NCBI RefSeq assembly: GCF_000719335.1
Contig: NZ_JOGB01000033.1
Coordinates: 11,496-75,495 of the forward strand
DNA: 64,000 bases
Direction: 5' to 3'
Source of the DNA: Streptomyces sp. NRRL S-87
GTDB lineage: Bacteria > Actinomycetota > Actinomycetes > Streptomycetales > Streptomycetaceae
The position numbers were made by a program, and so were the translations under genes. Below are positions 49,997 to 60,994 of this stretch, piece after piece. The notes below the pieces were generated by a model, which searched no databases, had not been told where the DNA came from, and saw nothing but the letters and a program-made list of their open reading frames with translations. Position 1 is the first letter of the stretch. Each line of letters opens with the position of its first letter.

Positions 49997-51124
49997 TCAC
50001 ACGAGGGGGGTGAGGAAGCGGCGCAGGGCCTCCTCGTAGGCGGCGGGGGACGCGTTCCACATGGCCGCGTGCGGGGCCTCCTGGATGCTGTACAGCGTGA
50101 CGAGGTCCGGTCGGCGGTCGGCGAGCCGGCGGGTCAGGCCCCAGGGGGCGAGGCTGTCGCCGGGGCCGTGGAAGACCAGGACCGGCACCTGCAGCCCGTC
50201 GGGGTCGGCGGCCTCCGGCAGCCGGTCGCCGCGCAGCCCGGTCCGGCCCTGGGCGGCCCGGACGGCGAGCGGCACCAGGGGTCCCGGCGTGCCGCGGGCG
50301 GCGGCCAGGGCGCGCAGGGTGACGTGCCAGTCGAGTACCGGGGAATCGAGGACGAGGCCGACGATGCGGTCGCGCAGCGCGGAACGCGAGGCGGCGTGCA
50401 GCGCCATGGAAGCGCCGGTGGACCAGCCGTAGAGGACGACCCGCTCGGCGCCGAAGCGCACGGCGTAGCGGATGGCGGCGTCCAGGTCGCGCCACTCGGA
50501 CTCGCCGAGGTGCCCCAGGCCGTCCGGGGAGGCGGGGGCGCCGAGGTCGTTGCGGTAGGCGAGGTCGAGGACGGGCACGCGCTGGCCGTGCAGGAAGGGG
50601 ATCAGGTTCATGGGGTGCTCGCGGGTGGTGCCCAGCCCGTGCACCGTGATGACCCAGGTGCGGCGGGGGCCGGGCACGAACCACGCGGGCAGCGCGCCCA
50701 GCTCTCCGGGTACGTCGACGTCGGCGTACCCGAGCCCGAGGGCGCTGCCCGGGTCGCCGCGGTGCAGCGAGGGGGTGAAGCGCACGCGGGTGCCGGGGAC
50801 CAGCTCGCCGTGGGTGACCCGGTCGAGGCGGCGCACGACGGTGTCGGGGTCGTGCGCGACGCCGTCGAGGACCGGGCCGACCACCGCGTGGACGCCGGGG
50901 GCGTCCAGCCCGTACGTGCCGGGGCGCAGCGCGGCCAGGCTGCGGGTGAGCGCGACGCGCCCGTCCACGGCGGAGTGGACGCTGAGCGGGACGGGGTCCG
51001 GCAGGGGCCGGCCGGGGGCGGGCCTGAGCACGGCGTCGCCGGCGTAGCGGCCGGCGACGACCGCCGCCGCGCCGGCGCCGACGAGGGCGGTGACGGCAGC
51101 TGCCGTCGCTGTCACGGTGCGCAC
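49997..51124 (-). CDS. Membrane-anchored alpha/beta hydrolase
   Basis: A 375-residue protein. Residues 1-28 form an N-terminal anchor (AAAVTALVGAGAAAVVAG). The alpha/beta-hydrolase fold starts near 150: VITVHGLGTTREHP contains the oxyanion loop, Ser235 in YGWSTGASMA is the nucleophile, Asp in FHGPGDSLAPW is the acid and His in EAPHAAMW the base. It could be a peptidase, esterase or thioesterase; the long N-terminal stretch of 30-145 is specific to this subgroup. The start is a GTG. Confidence 0.82.
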   Translation of the reverse strand: MRTVTATAAAVTALVGAGAAAVVAGRYAGDAVLRPAPGRPLPDPVPLSVHSAVDGRVALTRSLAALRPGTYGLDAPGVHAVVGPVLDGVAHDPDTVVRRLDRVTHGELVPGTRVRFTPSLHRGDPGSALGLGYADVDVPGELGALPAWFVPGPRRTWVITVHGLGTTREHPMNLIPFLHGQRVPVLDLAYRNDLGAPASPDGLGHLGESEWRDLDAAIRYAVRFGAERVVLYGWSTGASMALHAASRSALRDRIVGLVLDSPVLDWHVTLRALAAARGTPGPLVPLAVRAAQGRTGLRGDRLPEAADPDGLQVPVLVFHGPGDSLAPWGLTRRLADRRPDLVTLYSIQEAPHAAMWNASPAAYEEALRRFLTPLV

Positions 51125-51339
51125 CGCTCCAGTCTCGGAGGCGGGGGGCCCGACGGCCAGCGGAGGGGCGTCCGGGGAGTGATGTGGATCTCATCGCCGG
51201 GGGCCTCGGCGACTCTCCGTAACGGGGAGACTTGTCTTGTTCACCTACCCCTGACATGCATTTTTACGGACATGAGCGGCAGAATCCGGACAAGACGGGG
51301 CGGTATCCGGCCCTCCGGTACACCGGTCCGCCCGACTCA

Positions 51340-51357
51340 GTTCATCTTCCGTTCACT
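51340..51357 (+). promoter_or_regulatory. PHO-box-like direct repeat upstream of the phosphate transporter gene
   Basis: GTTCATCTTCC-GTTCACT contains two 7-bp units 11 bp apart, matching the streptomycete PhoP-binding repeat (GTTCACC with 4-bp spacers). A further GTTCACC unit lies at 51239. A TACGGT box at 51367 can serve as -10, which would put the repeat over the -35 position. Confidence 0.6.
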
Positions 51358-51408
51358 CAGATTGCCTACGGTCGCCTAGCCACTGACCTCAAACAGAAGC
51401 CTGGGTAA

Positions 51409-52659
<1,251 letters not shown>

Positions 52660-52697
52660 CCGGCCGCAGCAACCCAGAGGACTAGAGGACTTTCGGT

Positions 52698-52919
52698 ATG
52701 GACATCGACTGGGCAGCTCTCGGCTCCGTCTTCGGCGTCAGCCTCGGCGCGACCGTCGCCCTGGTGACCCTGTTCACCCTCGGCATCGTCGGCCTCTCGA
52801 AGCACGAGGCCGCGGTCGAGCAGGGCGGCGCGGCTCACCTCGCCCGCACGGGTGCCTTCGCCGCCTTCGCCGCCTGCGCGGCGGCCGTGGCGTACGGGAT
52901 CTACCTCATCGTCACCTGA
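52698..52919 (+). CDS. Small membrane protein encoded after the Pit transporter
   Basis: A 73-residue protein with two hydrophobic helices (GVSLGATVALVTLFTLGIVGL and AAFAACAAAVAYGIYLIV) joined by a polar loop KHEAAVEQGGAAH. It follows the Pit gene in the same direction with only 38 bases between, and a T-tailed terminator comes next, so the two genes form a unit. Its function is unknown; help in Pit assembly or regulation is an inference from position. The ATG has AGAGGAC eight bases upstream. Confidence 0.75.
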   Translation: MDIDWAALGSVFGVSLGATVALVTLFTLGIVGLSKHEAAVEQGGAAHLARTGAFAAFAACAAAVAYGIYLIVT

Positions 52920-52961
52920 CGGAGCCGACAGGCATCGTCACCTGATCGACCCGACAGCGTG

Positions 52962-52993
52962 CTCCCCCGCAGGTTCTCCCGCGGGGGAGTTTT
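52962..52993 (+). terminator. Intrinsic terminator of the Pit operon
   Basis: CTCCCCCGC and GCGGGGGAG form a perfect 9-bp stem with a ten-base loop, followed by TTTT. It is the most classical Rho-independent terminator in the window. Confidence 0.85.
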
Positions 52994-53104
52994 CGCATGC
53001 CCGGGCATCCGCCGGGGCACCCGCCCGGGCTCCCGGGGACGGCCCGCGGTCCGCGCCGGGCCGGGGCTTCCGCGCGCCCCGGCGTGCACCTCGCCGCAGG
53101 TCAA

Positions 53105-53275
53105 CGGCGAGTTGACGGGCTATCGCGGTGCGTGGTGGACTGCCCGAGCCATCACGGCGGCAGGAGAGGAAGTCCGGTGCGAATCCGGCGCGGTCCCGCC
53201 ACTGTCACCGGGGAGTTCGTGCGGCCCGACCGTACGCGCGGCCCGGGAGCCAGGAACTCTCACCGCCGGTTACGT
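53105..53275 (+). ncRNA. Cobalamin riboswitch upstream of cobD
   Basis: The conserved B12-box elements are present in order: GAGGAAGTCCGGTGCGAATC (53165-53184), then a GC hairpin and CGCCACTGTC near 53198, and the distal GAGCCAGGAACTC near 53246. This matches the core of coenzyme B12 riboswitches. A small hairpin CAGGG/CCCTG at 53281-53296 and the ribosome binding region GAGGAC follow, so control is probably at translation start or by a nearby terminator. It should repress the five-gene cob operon when adenosylcobalamin is plentiful. Boundaries are approximate. Confidence 0.88.
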
Positions 53276-53314
53276 CGAACCAGGGCGCGGACCCTGAGTG
53301 AGGACATACCTGCC

Positions 53315-54352
53315 ATGCGTGCCGATCGCGTGTTCGCGTACGGCGCGGCGGTGGGCCTGATCGGCGACCGGATCCTGGGCGATCCGCGCCGCGGGCATCC
53401 CGTCGCAGCTTTCGGACGGGCCGCGGCCGCCGTGGAGCGCGCCCTGTGGCGCGACCACCGGGGCCTCGGAGCCGTGCACACCCTCGTCTGCGCCGGCGGC
53501 GCCGCCGCGCTCGGCGTGCTCGCCGCCCGCGCCGTGCGCTCCCGCCCGGCCCCCGCCCGGATCGCCCTGACCGCCGCCGCCACCTGGGCCGTCGTGGGCG
53601 GCACCTCCCTGGCCCGCGAGGCCCGCGCCATCGGCGGGGCACTGGCCGCCGGGGACGCCGACGTCGCCCGGGAGCGCCTCCCCCACCTGTGCGGTCGCGA
53701 CCCGCAGCACCTGGACGAGCAGGAGATCGCCCGGGCCGTCGTGGAGTCGGTCGCCGAGAACACCTCCGACGCCGTGGTCGGCGCCCTGGTCTGGGGCGCC
53801 CTGGCCGGCGTACCCGGGCTGGTCGCCTTCCGGGCCGTGAACACCCTGGACGCGATGGTCGGCCACAGGTCCCCCCGCTACCTCCGCTACGGCTGGGCCT
53901 CGGCCCGCCTCGACGACCTCGCGGGCTGGCCCGGCGCCCGCCTGACGGCCGCCGCGGCCGTGCTGGCGGGCCCGGACCGTCGGGGGGCGGTCCGGGCCTG
54001 GCGGCAGGACGCCGCCAGGCATCCGAGCCCCAACGCCGGACCCGTGGAGTCCGCCTTCGCCGGCGCGCTGGGCGTCCGCATGGGCGGCACCCTGTCCTAC
54101 GCCGGCCGGACCGAGCACCGCGCCGTGCTCAACGGCGACGCCCGCCCGGTGGCCGTGCCCGACATCGAGCGGGCCGTCCGGCTGTCCCGGCAGGTCACCT
54201 GGATCGCGCTGGGCGCCTGCGTGGCGGCCCGGGCGCTGGCCGCGCGGAGCCCGGTACCCCGGGCCGGCGGACGCCGGGCCCCCCGGCGCCCGACCCCGGG
54301 ACCCCGGTCCCTCGTACGTACGGTCACGACACGGAAGGCGGCGCGCGGATGA
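53315..54352 (+). CDS. cobD: Cobalamin biosynthesis protein CobD/CbiB
   Basis: A 345-residue membrane enzyme with about five helices that attaches the aminopropanol arm (or its phosphate) to adenosylcobyric acid, giving cobinamide. Signatures are [19 protein letters not shown] near the N-terminus, the motif [23 protein letters not shown], and [26 protein letters not shown]. The C-terminal tail is Arg/Pro-rich and unusual. The ATG lies after GAGGACATACCTGCC, somewhat far from the ribosome binding site, which is consistent with riboswitch control of access. The stop overlaps the start of cobQ (ATGA). Confidence 0.92.
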   Translation: MRADRVFAYGAAVGLIGDRILGDPRRGHPVAAFGRAAAAVERALWRDHRGLGAVHTLVCAGGAAALGVLAARAVRSRPAPARIALTAAATWAVVGGTSLAREARAIGGALAAGDADVARERLPHLCGRDPQHLDEQEIARAVVESVAENTSDAVVGALVWGALAGVPGLVAFRAVNTLDAMVGHRSPRYLRYGWASARLDDLAGWPGARLTAAAAVLAGPDRRGAVRAWRQDAARHPSPNAGPVESAFAGALGVRMGGTLSYAGRTEHRAVLNGDARPVAVPDIERAVRLSRQVTWIALGACVAARALAARSPVPRAGGRRAPRRPTPGPRSLVRTVTTRKAARG

Positions 54353-55875
54353 GCGGCGGCGCACGGGCCGGCGGCGGACTGCTGGTCGCCGGCACCACCT
54401 CGGACGCCGGGAAGAGCGTGGTCACGGCGGGCATCTGCCGCTGGCTGGCCCGCAAGGGCGTCAAGGTCGCGCCCTTCAAGGCGCAGAACATGTCCCTGAA
54501 CTCCTTCGTCACCCGCGAGGGCGCCGAGATCGGCCGCGCCCAGGCCATGCAGGCCCAGGCGGCCCGCGTCGAGCCCACCGCGCTGATGAACCCGGTGCTC
54601 CTCAAGCCGGGCGGCGACCGCAGCAGCCAGGTCGTGCTGCTGGGCAAGCCGGTGGGCGAGATGAGCGCCCGCGGCTACCACGGCGGCCGCCAGGAGCAGC
54701 TGCTCGGCGTGGTGACGGACTGCCTGGCCCGGCTTCGGGGCATGTACGACGCCGTGATCTGCGAAGGGGCCGGCAGTCCGGCCGAGATCAACCTGCGGCG
54801 CACCGACATCGTCAACATGGGCATCGCGCGCGCCGCCCGCTTCCCCGTCGTCGTGGTCGGCGACATCGACAGGGGCGGGGTCTTCGCCTCGTTCTTCGGC
54901 ACCACCGCCCTGCTGAGCGCGGCCGACCAGGAGCTGGTGGCCGGCTACCTGGTCAACAAGTTCCGCGGCGACGTCTCCCTGCTGGAGCCGGGGCTGGAGA
55001 TGCTGCGCGGACTCACCGGCCGGTCGACGTACGGCGTCCTGCCCTTCCAGCACGGTCTGGGCATCGACGAGGAGGACGGCCTGCGGGTCTCGCTGCGCGG
55101 CGCGGTGCGCGAGTCGGTGGTGGCCCCGCCGGTGGGCGAGGACGTGCTGCGGGTCGCTGTGTGCGCGGTGCCGCTGATGTCGAACTTCACCGACGTCGAC
55201 GCGCTGGCCGCCGAGCCGGGCGTGGTCGTGCGGTTCGTGGACCGGCCGGAGGAGCTGGCGGACGCCGATCTGGCCGTCGTACCGGGCACCCGCGGCACGG
55301 TGAAGGCCCTGGCCTGGCTGCGCGAGCGCGGGCTGGCCGACGCCCTGGTGCGGCGGGCCGCCGAGGGGCGGCCGGTGCTGGGCATCTGCGGCGGGTTCCA
55401 GGCGCTGGGCGAGCACATCGAGGACGAGGTCGAGTCGAAGGCCGGCTCGGTCGACGGTCTCGGGCTGCTGCCCGTACGGATCCGCTTCGAGCGGGAGAAG
55501 ACCCTGGCCCGGCCCTCCGGCACGGCCCTCGGCGAACCGGTCGAGGGGTACGAGATCCACCACGGCGTCGCGGACGTGCGCGGCGGCGAGCCCTTCCTGG
55601 ACGGCTGCCGGGTGGGCTCGGTGTGGGGCACCCACTGGCACGGCTCGCTGGAGTCCGACGGCTTCCGGCGGGCGTTCCTGCGCGAGGTCGCCGCCGCCGC
55701 GGGCCGCCGGTTCGTACCGGCGCCGGACACGTCCTTCGGGACGCTGCGCGAGGAGCAGCTGGACCTGCTGGGCGACCTGATCGAGGAACACGCCGACACC
55801 GCCGCGCTGCTGCGGCTCATCGAGGCCGGCGCTCCGGCCGGCCTCCCGTTCATCGCTCCGGGGGCGCCCGCATGA
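54349..55875 (+). CDS. cobQ: Cobyric acid synthase CobQ/CbiP
   Basis: A 508-residue enzyme that amidates side chains b, d, e and g of adenosylcobyrinic acid a,c-diamide, using glutamine and ATP. The N-terminal P-loop-like domain has [20 protein letters not shown] and then [10 protein letters not shown]. The C-terminal class I amidotransferase domain has the nucleophile Cys in [11 protein letters not shown] near residue 345 and His in [10 protein letters not shown] near the C-terminus. Length is typical. The four-base overlaps on both sides tie it into the operon. Confidence 0.94.
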   Translation: MSGGARAGGGLLVAGTTSDAGKSVVTAGICRWLARKGVKVAPFKAQNMSLNSFVTREGAEIGRAQAMQAQAARVEPTALMNPVLLKPGGDRSSQVVLLGKPVGEMSARGYHGGRQEQLLGVVTDCLARLRGMYDAVICEGAGSPAEINLRRTDIVNMGIARAARFPVVVVGDIDRGGVFASFFGTTALLSAADQELVAGYLVNKFRGDVSLLEPGLEMLRGLTGRSTYGVLPFQHGLGIDEEDGLRVSLRGAVRESVVAPPVGEDVLRVAVCAVPLMSNFTDVDALAAEPGVVVRFVDRPEELADADLAVVPGTRGTVKALAWLRERGLADALVRRAAEGRPVLGICGGFQALGEHIEDEVESKAGSVDGLGLLPVRIRFEREKTLARPSGTALGEPVEGYEIHHGVADVRGGEPFLDGCRVGSVWGTHWHGSLESDGFRRAFLREVAAAAGRRFVPAPDTSFGTLREEQLDLLGDLIEEHADTAALLRLIEAGAPAGLPFIAPGAPA

Positions 55876-58001
55876 CCGTCCAGACCACGCAGTACCCCTT
55901 CACGGCCGTCGTCGGGATGGACGACCTGCGGCTCGCCCTGCTGCTGAACGCGGTGAGCCCGGCGGTGGGCGGCGTGCTCGTCCGCGGCGAGAAGGGCACG
56001 GCCAAGTCCACCGCGGTGCGCGCCCTGTCGGCCCTGCTGCCGCCGGTGCCGGTGGTCGCGGGCTGCCGGTTCAGCTGTGATCCCGGGCAGCCCGACCCGG
56101 GCTGCCCGGACGGGCCGCACGAGGACGACGCGGCCGCAGCGGTCACCGACCGGGCGGCGCGGATGGTGGAGCTGCCCGTCGGCGCCTCCGAGGACCGGCT
56201 GGTGGGCGCGCTGGACATCGAACGGGCGCTGGCCGAGGGCGTGAAGGCCTTCGAGCCGGGCCTGCTGGCCGACGCGCACCGCGGGATCCTGTACGTCGAC
56301 GAGGTCAACCTCCTGCACGACCACCTGATCGACCTCCTGCTGGACGCGGCCGCGATGGGCGCGTCGTACGTGGAGCGCGAGGGCGTGTCGGTGCGGCACG
56401 CGGCCCGGTTCCTGCTCGTGGGCACCATGAACCCCGAGGAGGGCGAGCTGCGGCCGCAGCTGCTGGACCGGTTCGGGCTGACCGTCGAGGTCGCGGCCTC
56501 GCGCGAGCCCCGGCAGCGGGTCGAGGTGGTCCGGCGCCGGCTCGCGTACGACGCCGACCCCGCGGCCTTCGCGGCCCGCTGGTCGGGGGCGGAGGCCGAG
56601 CTGCGCGACCGGGTGGTCGCGGCCCGTGCGCTGGTGCCCTCGGTGGCACTGGGTGACGGCGTGCTGCTGCAGATCGCGGCCGTGTGCGCCGGCTTCGAGG
56701 TGGACGGTATGCGCGCCGACATCGTGATGGCCCGCACCGCCGTGGCCCTGGCCGCGTGGGCCGGTCGGACGGCGGTGCGCAAGGAGGACGTCCGGCAGGC
56801 GGCGCTGCTGGCCCTGCCGCACCGGCGGCGGCGCAACCCCTTCGACGCACCGGGTCTGGACGAGGAGAAGCTCGACCGGATCCTGGACGGCTTCCCGGAC
56901 GACGAGCCGGAACCGGAGCCCGATCCGGAGCCGCAGGGGCCGGGTGACGGCTCCGACGGGCCCGACGGCGGGGACGGCCCGGACGGACCCGACGACGGCG
57001 GCGTGCCGCCACAGGGCCCGGGCCCCGCGGACGACCGCGCCGCCGAGCCGCCCGCGGCCGAGCCCGGCCCCGAGTCCGCGCCCCAGCCCGGCCCCGAGTC
57101 CGAGCCCGAGTCCGAGCCCGCCGCGGCCCCCGCGGCCGAGGTGCCGGAGCAGGCGGCCGTACGGGCCGGGGAGCCCTTCCGCGCCCGCACGCTGAGCGTG
57201 CCCGGCCTGGGCGAGGGCGCGGCGGGCCGGCGCTCGCGGGCCCGTACGGCGCACGGCCGCACCACCGCCGCGCAGCGTCCGCGCGGCCACCTGACGAAGC
57301 TGCACCTGGCCGCCACGGTGCAGGCCGCCGCCCCGCACCAGCGGGCCCGCGGCCGGTCCGGCCCCGGGCTGGTGGTGCGCCGGGACGACCTGCGCCAGGC
57401 CGTGCGCGAGGGCCGGGAGGGCAACCTCGTGCTGTTCGTCGTGGACGCCTCGGGCTCGATGGCCGCGCGGCAGCGCATGAGCGCCGTCAAGGGGGCCGTC
57501 CTCTCGCTGCTGCTGGACGCCTACCAGCGGCGGGACAAGGTCGGCCTGATCACCTTCCGGGGCAGCTCAGCCGACCTGGCCCTGCCGCCCACCTCCTCCG
57601 TGGACGCGGCCGCGGCCCGGCTGGAGAAGCTGCCCACCGGCGGGCGCACCCCGCTCGCCGCCGGGCTCCTCAAGGCGCACGAGGTGCTGCGCGTCGAACG
57701 GCTGCGGGACCCCTCGCGGCGGCCCCTGCTGGTGGTCGTCACCGACGGGCGGGCCACCGCGGGACCGGACGCGCTGGCGACGGCCGCGCGCGCGGCCCGG
57801 CTCCTCGCGGGCGGCGGCACCGCCTCCGTGGTCGTGGACTGCGAGTCCGGTCCGGTGCGGCTGGGCCTGGCCGAGCGACTCGCCGTCGACCTCGGCGGGC
57901 CGGCCGTGACCCTCGACGGGCTGCGGGCCGACTCGATCGCGGGCCTCGTGAAGGACGTACGCACCACCACCGACCACTACAGCACCAGGAAGGCCGCGTA
58001 A
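55872..58001 (+). CDS. Magnesium/cobalt chelatase-type AAA+ ATPase fused to a VWA domain (ChlI/ChlD-like)
   Basis: A 709-residue two-part protein. The AAA+ part (1-340) has Walker [10 protein letters not shown] at 39-47, Walker [12 protein letters not shown] near 138 and the sensor segment [20 protein letters not shown]. An acidic Pro/Glu/Gly linker covers about 345-420. The VWA domain has the MIDAS motif DASGS near residue 523 and ITFRGSS. This is the BchI/BchD pattern of chelatases. In cobalamin operons such proteins are thought to work with a CobN-type large subunit, which is not in this window. The ATG overlaps cobQ, and the stop overlaps cobO. Confidence 0.88.
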   Translation: MTVQTTQYPFTAVVGMDDLRLALLLNAVSPAVGGVLVRGEKGTAKSTAVRALSALLPPVPVVAGCRFSCDPGQPDPGCPDGPHEDDAAAAVTDRAARMVELPVGASEDRLVGALDIERALAEGVKAFEPGLLADAHRGILYVDEVNLLHDHLIDLLLDAAAMGASYVEREGVSVRHAARFLLVGTMNPEEGELRPQLLDRFGLTVEVAASREPRQRVEVVRRRLAYDADPAAFAARWSGAEAELRDRVVAARALVPSVALGDGVLLQIAAVCAGFEVDGMRADIVMARTAVALAAWAGRTAVRKEDVRQAALLALPHRRRRNPFDAPGLDEEKLDRILDGFPDDEPEPEPDPEPQGPGDGSDGPDGGDGPDGPDDGGVPPQGPGPADDRAAEPPAAEPGPESAPQPGPESEPESEPAAAPAAEVPEQAAVRAGEPFRARTLSVPGLGEGAAGRRSRARTAHGRTTAAQRPRGHLTKLHLAATVQAAAPHQRARGRSGPGLVVRRDDLRQAVREGREGNLVLFVVDASGSMAARQRMSAVKGAVLSLLLDAYQRRDKVGLITFRGSSADLALPPTSSVDAAAARLEKLPTGGRTPLAAGLLKAHEVLRVERLRDPSRRPLLVVVTDGRATAGPDALATAARAARLLAGGGTASVVVDCESGPVRLGLAERLAVDLGGPAVTLDGLRADSIAGLVKDVRTTTDHYSTRKAA

Positions 58002-58600
58002 TGCCCCAGGGACAGCCGACCGTCATCCCCGACGACGGTCTGACGACACGTCAGCGCCGCAACCGTCCGCTCGTGTTCGTGCACACCGGCCCCGGCAAGG
58101 GCAAGTCGACGGCCGCCTTCGGCCTGGCGCTGCGCGCCTGGAACCAGGGCTGGCCGATCGGGGTGTTCCAGTTCGTCAAGTCGGCCAAGTGGAAGGTGGG
58201 CGAGGAGAACGCGCTCAAGGCCCTCGGCGAGACGGGCAAGGGCGGCTCCGTCGTCTGGCACAAGATGGGCGAGGGCTGGTCCTGGGTGCAGCGCGACGCC
58301 CAGCTCGACAACGAGCAGGCCGCGCGCGAGGGCTGGGAGCAGGTCAAGCGCGACCTGGCCGCCGAGACCCACCGGCTGTACGTGCTGGACGAGTTCGCCT
58401 ACCCGCTGCACTGGGGGTGGATCGACACCGACGAGGTCATCGAGGTGCTCCGCAACCGTCCCGGGCAGCAGCACGTGGTCATCACGGGCCGCAACGCGCC
58501 CGAGAAGCTGGTGGAGTTCGCGGACCTGGTCACCGAGATGACCAAGGTCAAGCACCCCATGGACACGGGCCAGAAGGGCCAGAAGGGCATCGAGTGGTGA
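58001..58600 (+). CDS. cobO: Cob(I)yrinic acid a,c-diamide adenosyltransferase CobO
   Basis: A 199-residue P-loop enzyme that transfers the adenosyl group of ATP to Co(I) corrinoids. The P-loop is HTGPGKGKST near residue 28; further family signatures are GVFQFVKSAKWKVGE and LDEFAYPLHWGW. The C-terminus ends DTGQKGQKGIEW, which is the common CobO ending. Its ATG shares an A with the stop of the chelatase gene (TAATG), and its stop overlaps cobB. Confidence 0.94.
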   Translation: MPQGQPTVIPDDGLTTRQRRNRPLVFVHTGPGKGKSTAAFGLALRAWNQGWPIGVFQFVKSAKWKVGEENALKALGETGKGGSVVWHKMGEGWSWVQRDAQLDNEQAAREGWEQVKRDLAAETHRLYVLDEFAYPLHWGWIDTDEVIEVLRNRPGQQHVVITGRNAPEKLVEFADLVTEMTKVKHPMDTGQKGQKGIEW

Positions 58601-60036
58601 ACGTCCCGCGGCTGGTCGTCGCCGCGCCCTCGTCCGGCAGCGGGAAGACCACGGTCACGACGGGCCTGATGGCCGCGTTCACCGAGCGCGGCCTGCGGGT
58701 CTCCCCGCACAAGACCGGGCCCGACTACATCGACCCGGGCTACCACGCGCTGGCCACGGGCCGGCCGGGGCGCAACCTGGACGCGTTCATGTGCGGCCCG
58801 GACCTGGTGGCCCCGCTGTTCGCGCACGGTGCCTCCGGCTGCGACCTGGCCCTGGTCGAGGGCGTGATGGGCCTGTACGACGGGGCCGCCGGGCAGGGCG
58901 AGCTGGCCTCCACGGCGCAGGTGGCGAAGCTGCTGCGGGCGCCGGTGGTGCTGGTGGTCGACGCCTCGTCGCAGTCCCGGTCGGTGGCGGCGCTGGTGCA
59001 CGGCTTCGCCTCGTTCGACCCCCAGGTGCGGCTCGGCGGCGTGATCCTCAACAAGGTCGGCTCGGACCGGCACGAGGCGATGCTGCGGGAGGCGCTGGAG
59101 GAGGCGGGCGCGACCGTGCTCGGCGTGCTGCGCCGGGCGCCGCAGGTCGCCGCGCCCTCGCGGCACCTCGGGCTGGTCCCGGTCGCCGAGCGGCGGGCCG
59201 ACGCGACGGACTCCGTACGGGCCCTGGCCGAGCAGGTCCGGGCGGGCTGCGACCTCGACGCCCTCCTGGCGCTGGCGCGGTCCGCGCCGCCGCTGGCGTG
59301 CGAGGCGTGGTCGCCCGCGGCGGACCCGCGCGCGGGCACCGGGGCCCTCGCGGAGCCCGCGGCGCCCGGCTCGGGCCCCGTCGTCGCGGTGGCCGGCGGC
59401 CCCGCGTTCACGTTCTCGTACGCGGAGCACACCGAGCTGCTGTCGGCGGCCGGCGCGCAGGTGGTCACCTTCGACCCGCTGCACGACGAGGCCCTCCCCG
59501 ACGGCACCAGCGGGCTGGTGATCGGCGGCGGCTTCCCCGAGGTCTACGCCCCCGAACTGGCCGCCAACGAACCGCTGCGCAAGGCCGTGGCCGAGCTCGC
59601 GGCGAGCGGCGCCCCGGTGGCCGCCGAGTGCGCGGGCCTGCTGTACCTGGCCCGCTCCCTCGACGGGAAGCCCATGTGCGGAGTGCTGGAGGCCGACGCC
59701 CGCATGTCGGAGCGCCTCACCCTCGGCTACCGCGAGGCGGTGGCGCTCGCGGACAACGCGCTCGCCGCCGCCGGCACCCGGCTGCGCGGGCACGAGTTCC
59801 ACCGCACGGTGATCGAGCCGGGTGCGGGCGCGTCGGGTACGGACACCGGTCCGGCGTGGGGGTTCACGCACCCCGAGCGGCGCCTGGAGGGCTTCGTGCG
59901 GGGCGGTGTGCACGCCAGCTACCTGCACACGCACTGGGCGGCCGAGCCCTCGGTCGCCCACCGCCTGGTCGCGGCGGCGGCCCGGGCGGCGGCCCCGACC
60001 GCGGGTACCCCGCCGGGGGCGGCGGCCCCGGCATGA
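58597..60036 (+). CDS. cobB: Cobyrinic acid a,c-diamide synthase CobB/CbiA
   Basis: A 479-residue glutamine-dependent amidotransferase that makes cobyrinic acid a,c-diamide. The P-loop domain begins VVAAPSSGSGKTTVTTGLM, then HKTGPDYIDPGYH and NLDAFMC. The C-terminal amidotransferase domain has Cys in AECAGLLYLARSL near residue 346 and His in ASYLHTHW near the C-terminus. The GTG start overlaps the cobO stop (GTGA), fixing the start. It is the last gene of the riboswitch-controlled operon and converges on the ZIP gene 11 bases later. Confidence 0.93.
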   Translation: MNVPRLVVAAPSSGSGKTTVTTGLMAAFTERGLRVSPHKTGPDYIDPGYHALATGRPGRNLDAFMCGPDLVAPLFAHGASGCDLALVEGVMGLYDGAAGQGELASTAQVAKLLRAPVVLVVDASSQSRSVAALVHGFASFDPQVRLGGVILNKVGSDRHEAMLREALEEAGATVLGVLRRAPQVAAPSRHLGLVPVAERRADATDSVRALAEQVRAGCDLDALLALARSAPPLACEAWSPAADPRAGTGALAEPAAPGSGPVVAVAGGPAFTFSYAEHTELLSAAGAQVVTFDPLHDEALPDGTSGLVIGGGFPEVYAPELAANEPLRKAVAELAASGAPVAAECAGLLYLARSLDGKPMCGVLEADARMSERLTLGYREAVALADNALAAAGTRLRGHEFHRTVIEPGAGASGTDTGPAWGFTHPERRLEGFVRGGVHASYLHTHWAAEPSVAHRLVAAAARAAAPTAGTPPGAAAPA

Positions 60037-60047
60037 CCCGGCCCTGC

Positions 60048-60857
60048 TCACTCCGCGATGCCGACCACGACCCAGATGCCCACCACTCCCCCGACCGTGC
60101 ACAGCAGTGTGGACAGCGCGGGGTGCTCGTGGTGGGCCTCGGGAAGGATCTCGGCGGCGGCGAGGTAGAGCAGGGCCCCGCCGAAGAATCCCAGGTACGC
60201 CCCCAGGGGTTCCTCCGGAAGCGTGAACAGCGTGGTGGACAGGGCGCCGAGTACGGGGGCCGCCGCGTCCGCGAACAGCATGAGCAGCGCCTTGCGGCGG
60301 TCGTTGCCGTACATGCTCGTGAGCGTGTACGTGTTGAAGCCGTCGGCGAAGTCGTGGGTGATCACCGCCAGGGCCACGGCCACGCCCATGCCGCCGCCGA
60401 CCTGGAAGGCCGCACCGAGCGCGATCCCGTCCATGAGGCTGTGGCCGACCATCGCCGCGGCGGCCGCGAGGCCCACCTGCGGCACCCTGGCGGTCCCGTC
60501 GGGGCGCAGCCGGTCGTGGGAGTGCCCGACGTCCTCCTCCCCGCCGTGGAGGTGCCCGGCGTGGTGGTGCCCGCCCTCTCCCCCCGCCCCGTGCGCGGCC
60601 TGCCGTACCGCCAGCAGCCGTTCCCCCACGTGGGCGACGAGGAACCCCGCCACGAACAGCAGCAGCGCGATCGGCACCCCGAAGACCTCCCGGCCGGCCG
60701 CCCCCAGGGCCTCCGGCAGCAGGTCGAGGCCGACCACGCCGAGCATCAGCCCGCCCGCCAGGCCCAGCACGAGGTGGCGCCGGTCGGTGACGCGCTGCGC
60801 CGTCCACCCGCCGGCCAGCGTCATGAAGAACGCGCCCAGAGCCACGATGACCGCCAT
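60048..60857 (-). CDS. ZIP family metal transporter
   Basis: A 269-residue protein with about eight helices. A His-rich cytoplasmic loop (HHHAGHLHGG, then GHSHD) lies between helices 3 and 4, as in ZIP proteins. The helix-4 signature is AAAMVGHSLMDGIALGAAF and the helix-5 signature ITHDFADGFNTYTL, which hold the metal-binding His and Asp residues. ZIP transporters bring zinc or other divalent metals into the cytoplasm; in a cobalamin neighbourhood cobalt is conceivable but unproven. The ATG at 60857 is chosen over an upstream GTG because it begins the first helix. It is divergent from the CobC fusion gene. Confidence 0.87.
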   Translation of the reverse strand: MAVIVALGAFFMTLAGGWTAQRVTDRRHLVLGLAGGLMLGVVGLDLLPEALGAAGREVFGVPIALLLFVAGFLVAHVGERLLAVRQAAHGAGGEGGHHHAGHLHGGEEDVGHSHDRLRPDGTARVPQVGLAAAAAMVGHSLMDGIALGAAFQVGGGMGVAVALAVITHDFADGFNTYTLTSMYGNDRRKALLMLFADAAAPVLGALSTTLFTLPEEPLGAYLGFFGGALLYLAAAEILPEAHHEHPALSTLLCTVGGVVGIWVVVGIAE

Positions 60858-60994
60858 AGGGCCCTGCTTACCGACTGCGGGTGGTTCGCGCACCTGCGCG
60901 CGGCCGAGTGGCGAGGCACACCGTTGACCGCCGGGTTGACATCCGGGAATCATCGCTGCACCCGATCCCCCCACAGTTCGAGAGGACCCTCGAT

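Noticed and set aside
60881..60994. N-terminal extension of the CobE-CobC fusion from GTG 60881
   Set aside because: No ribosome binding site, composition unlike the rest of the protein, and it would run through a TTGACA-like promoter and leave 23 bases to the divergent ZIP gene.
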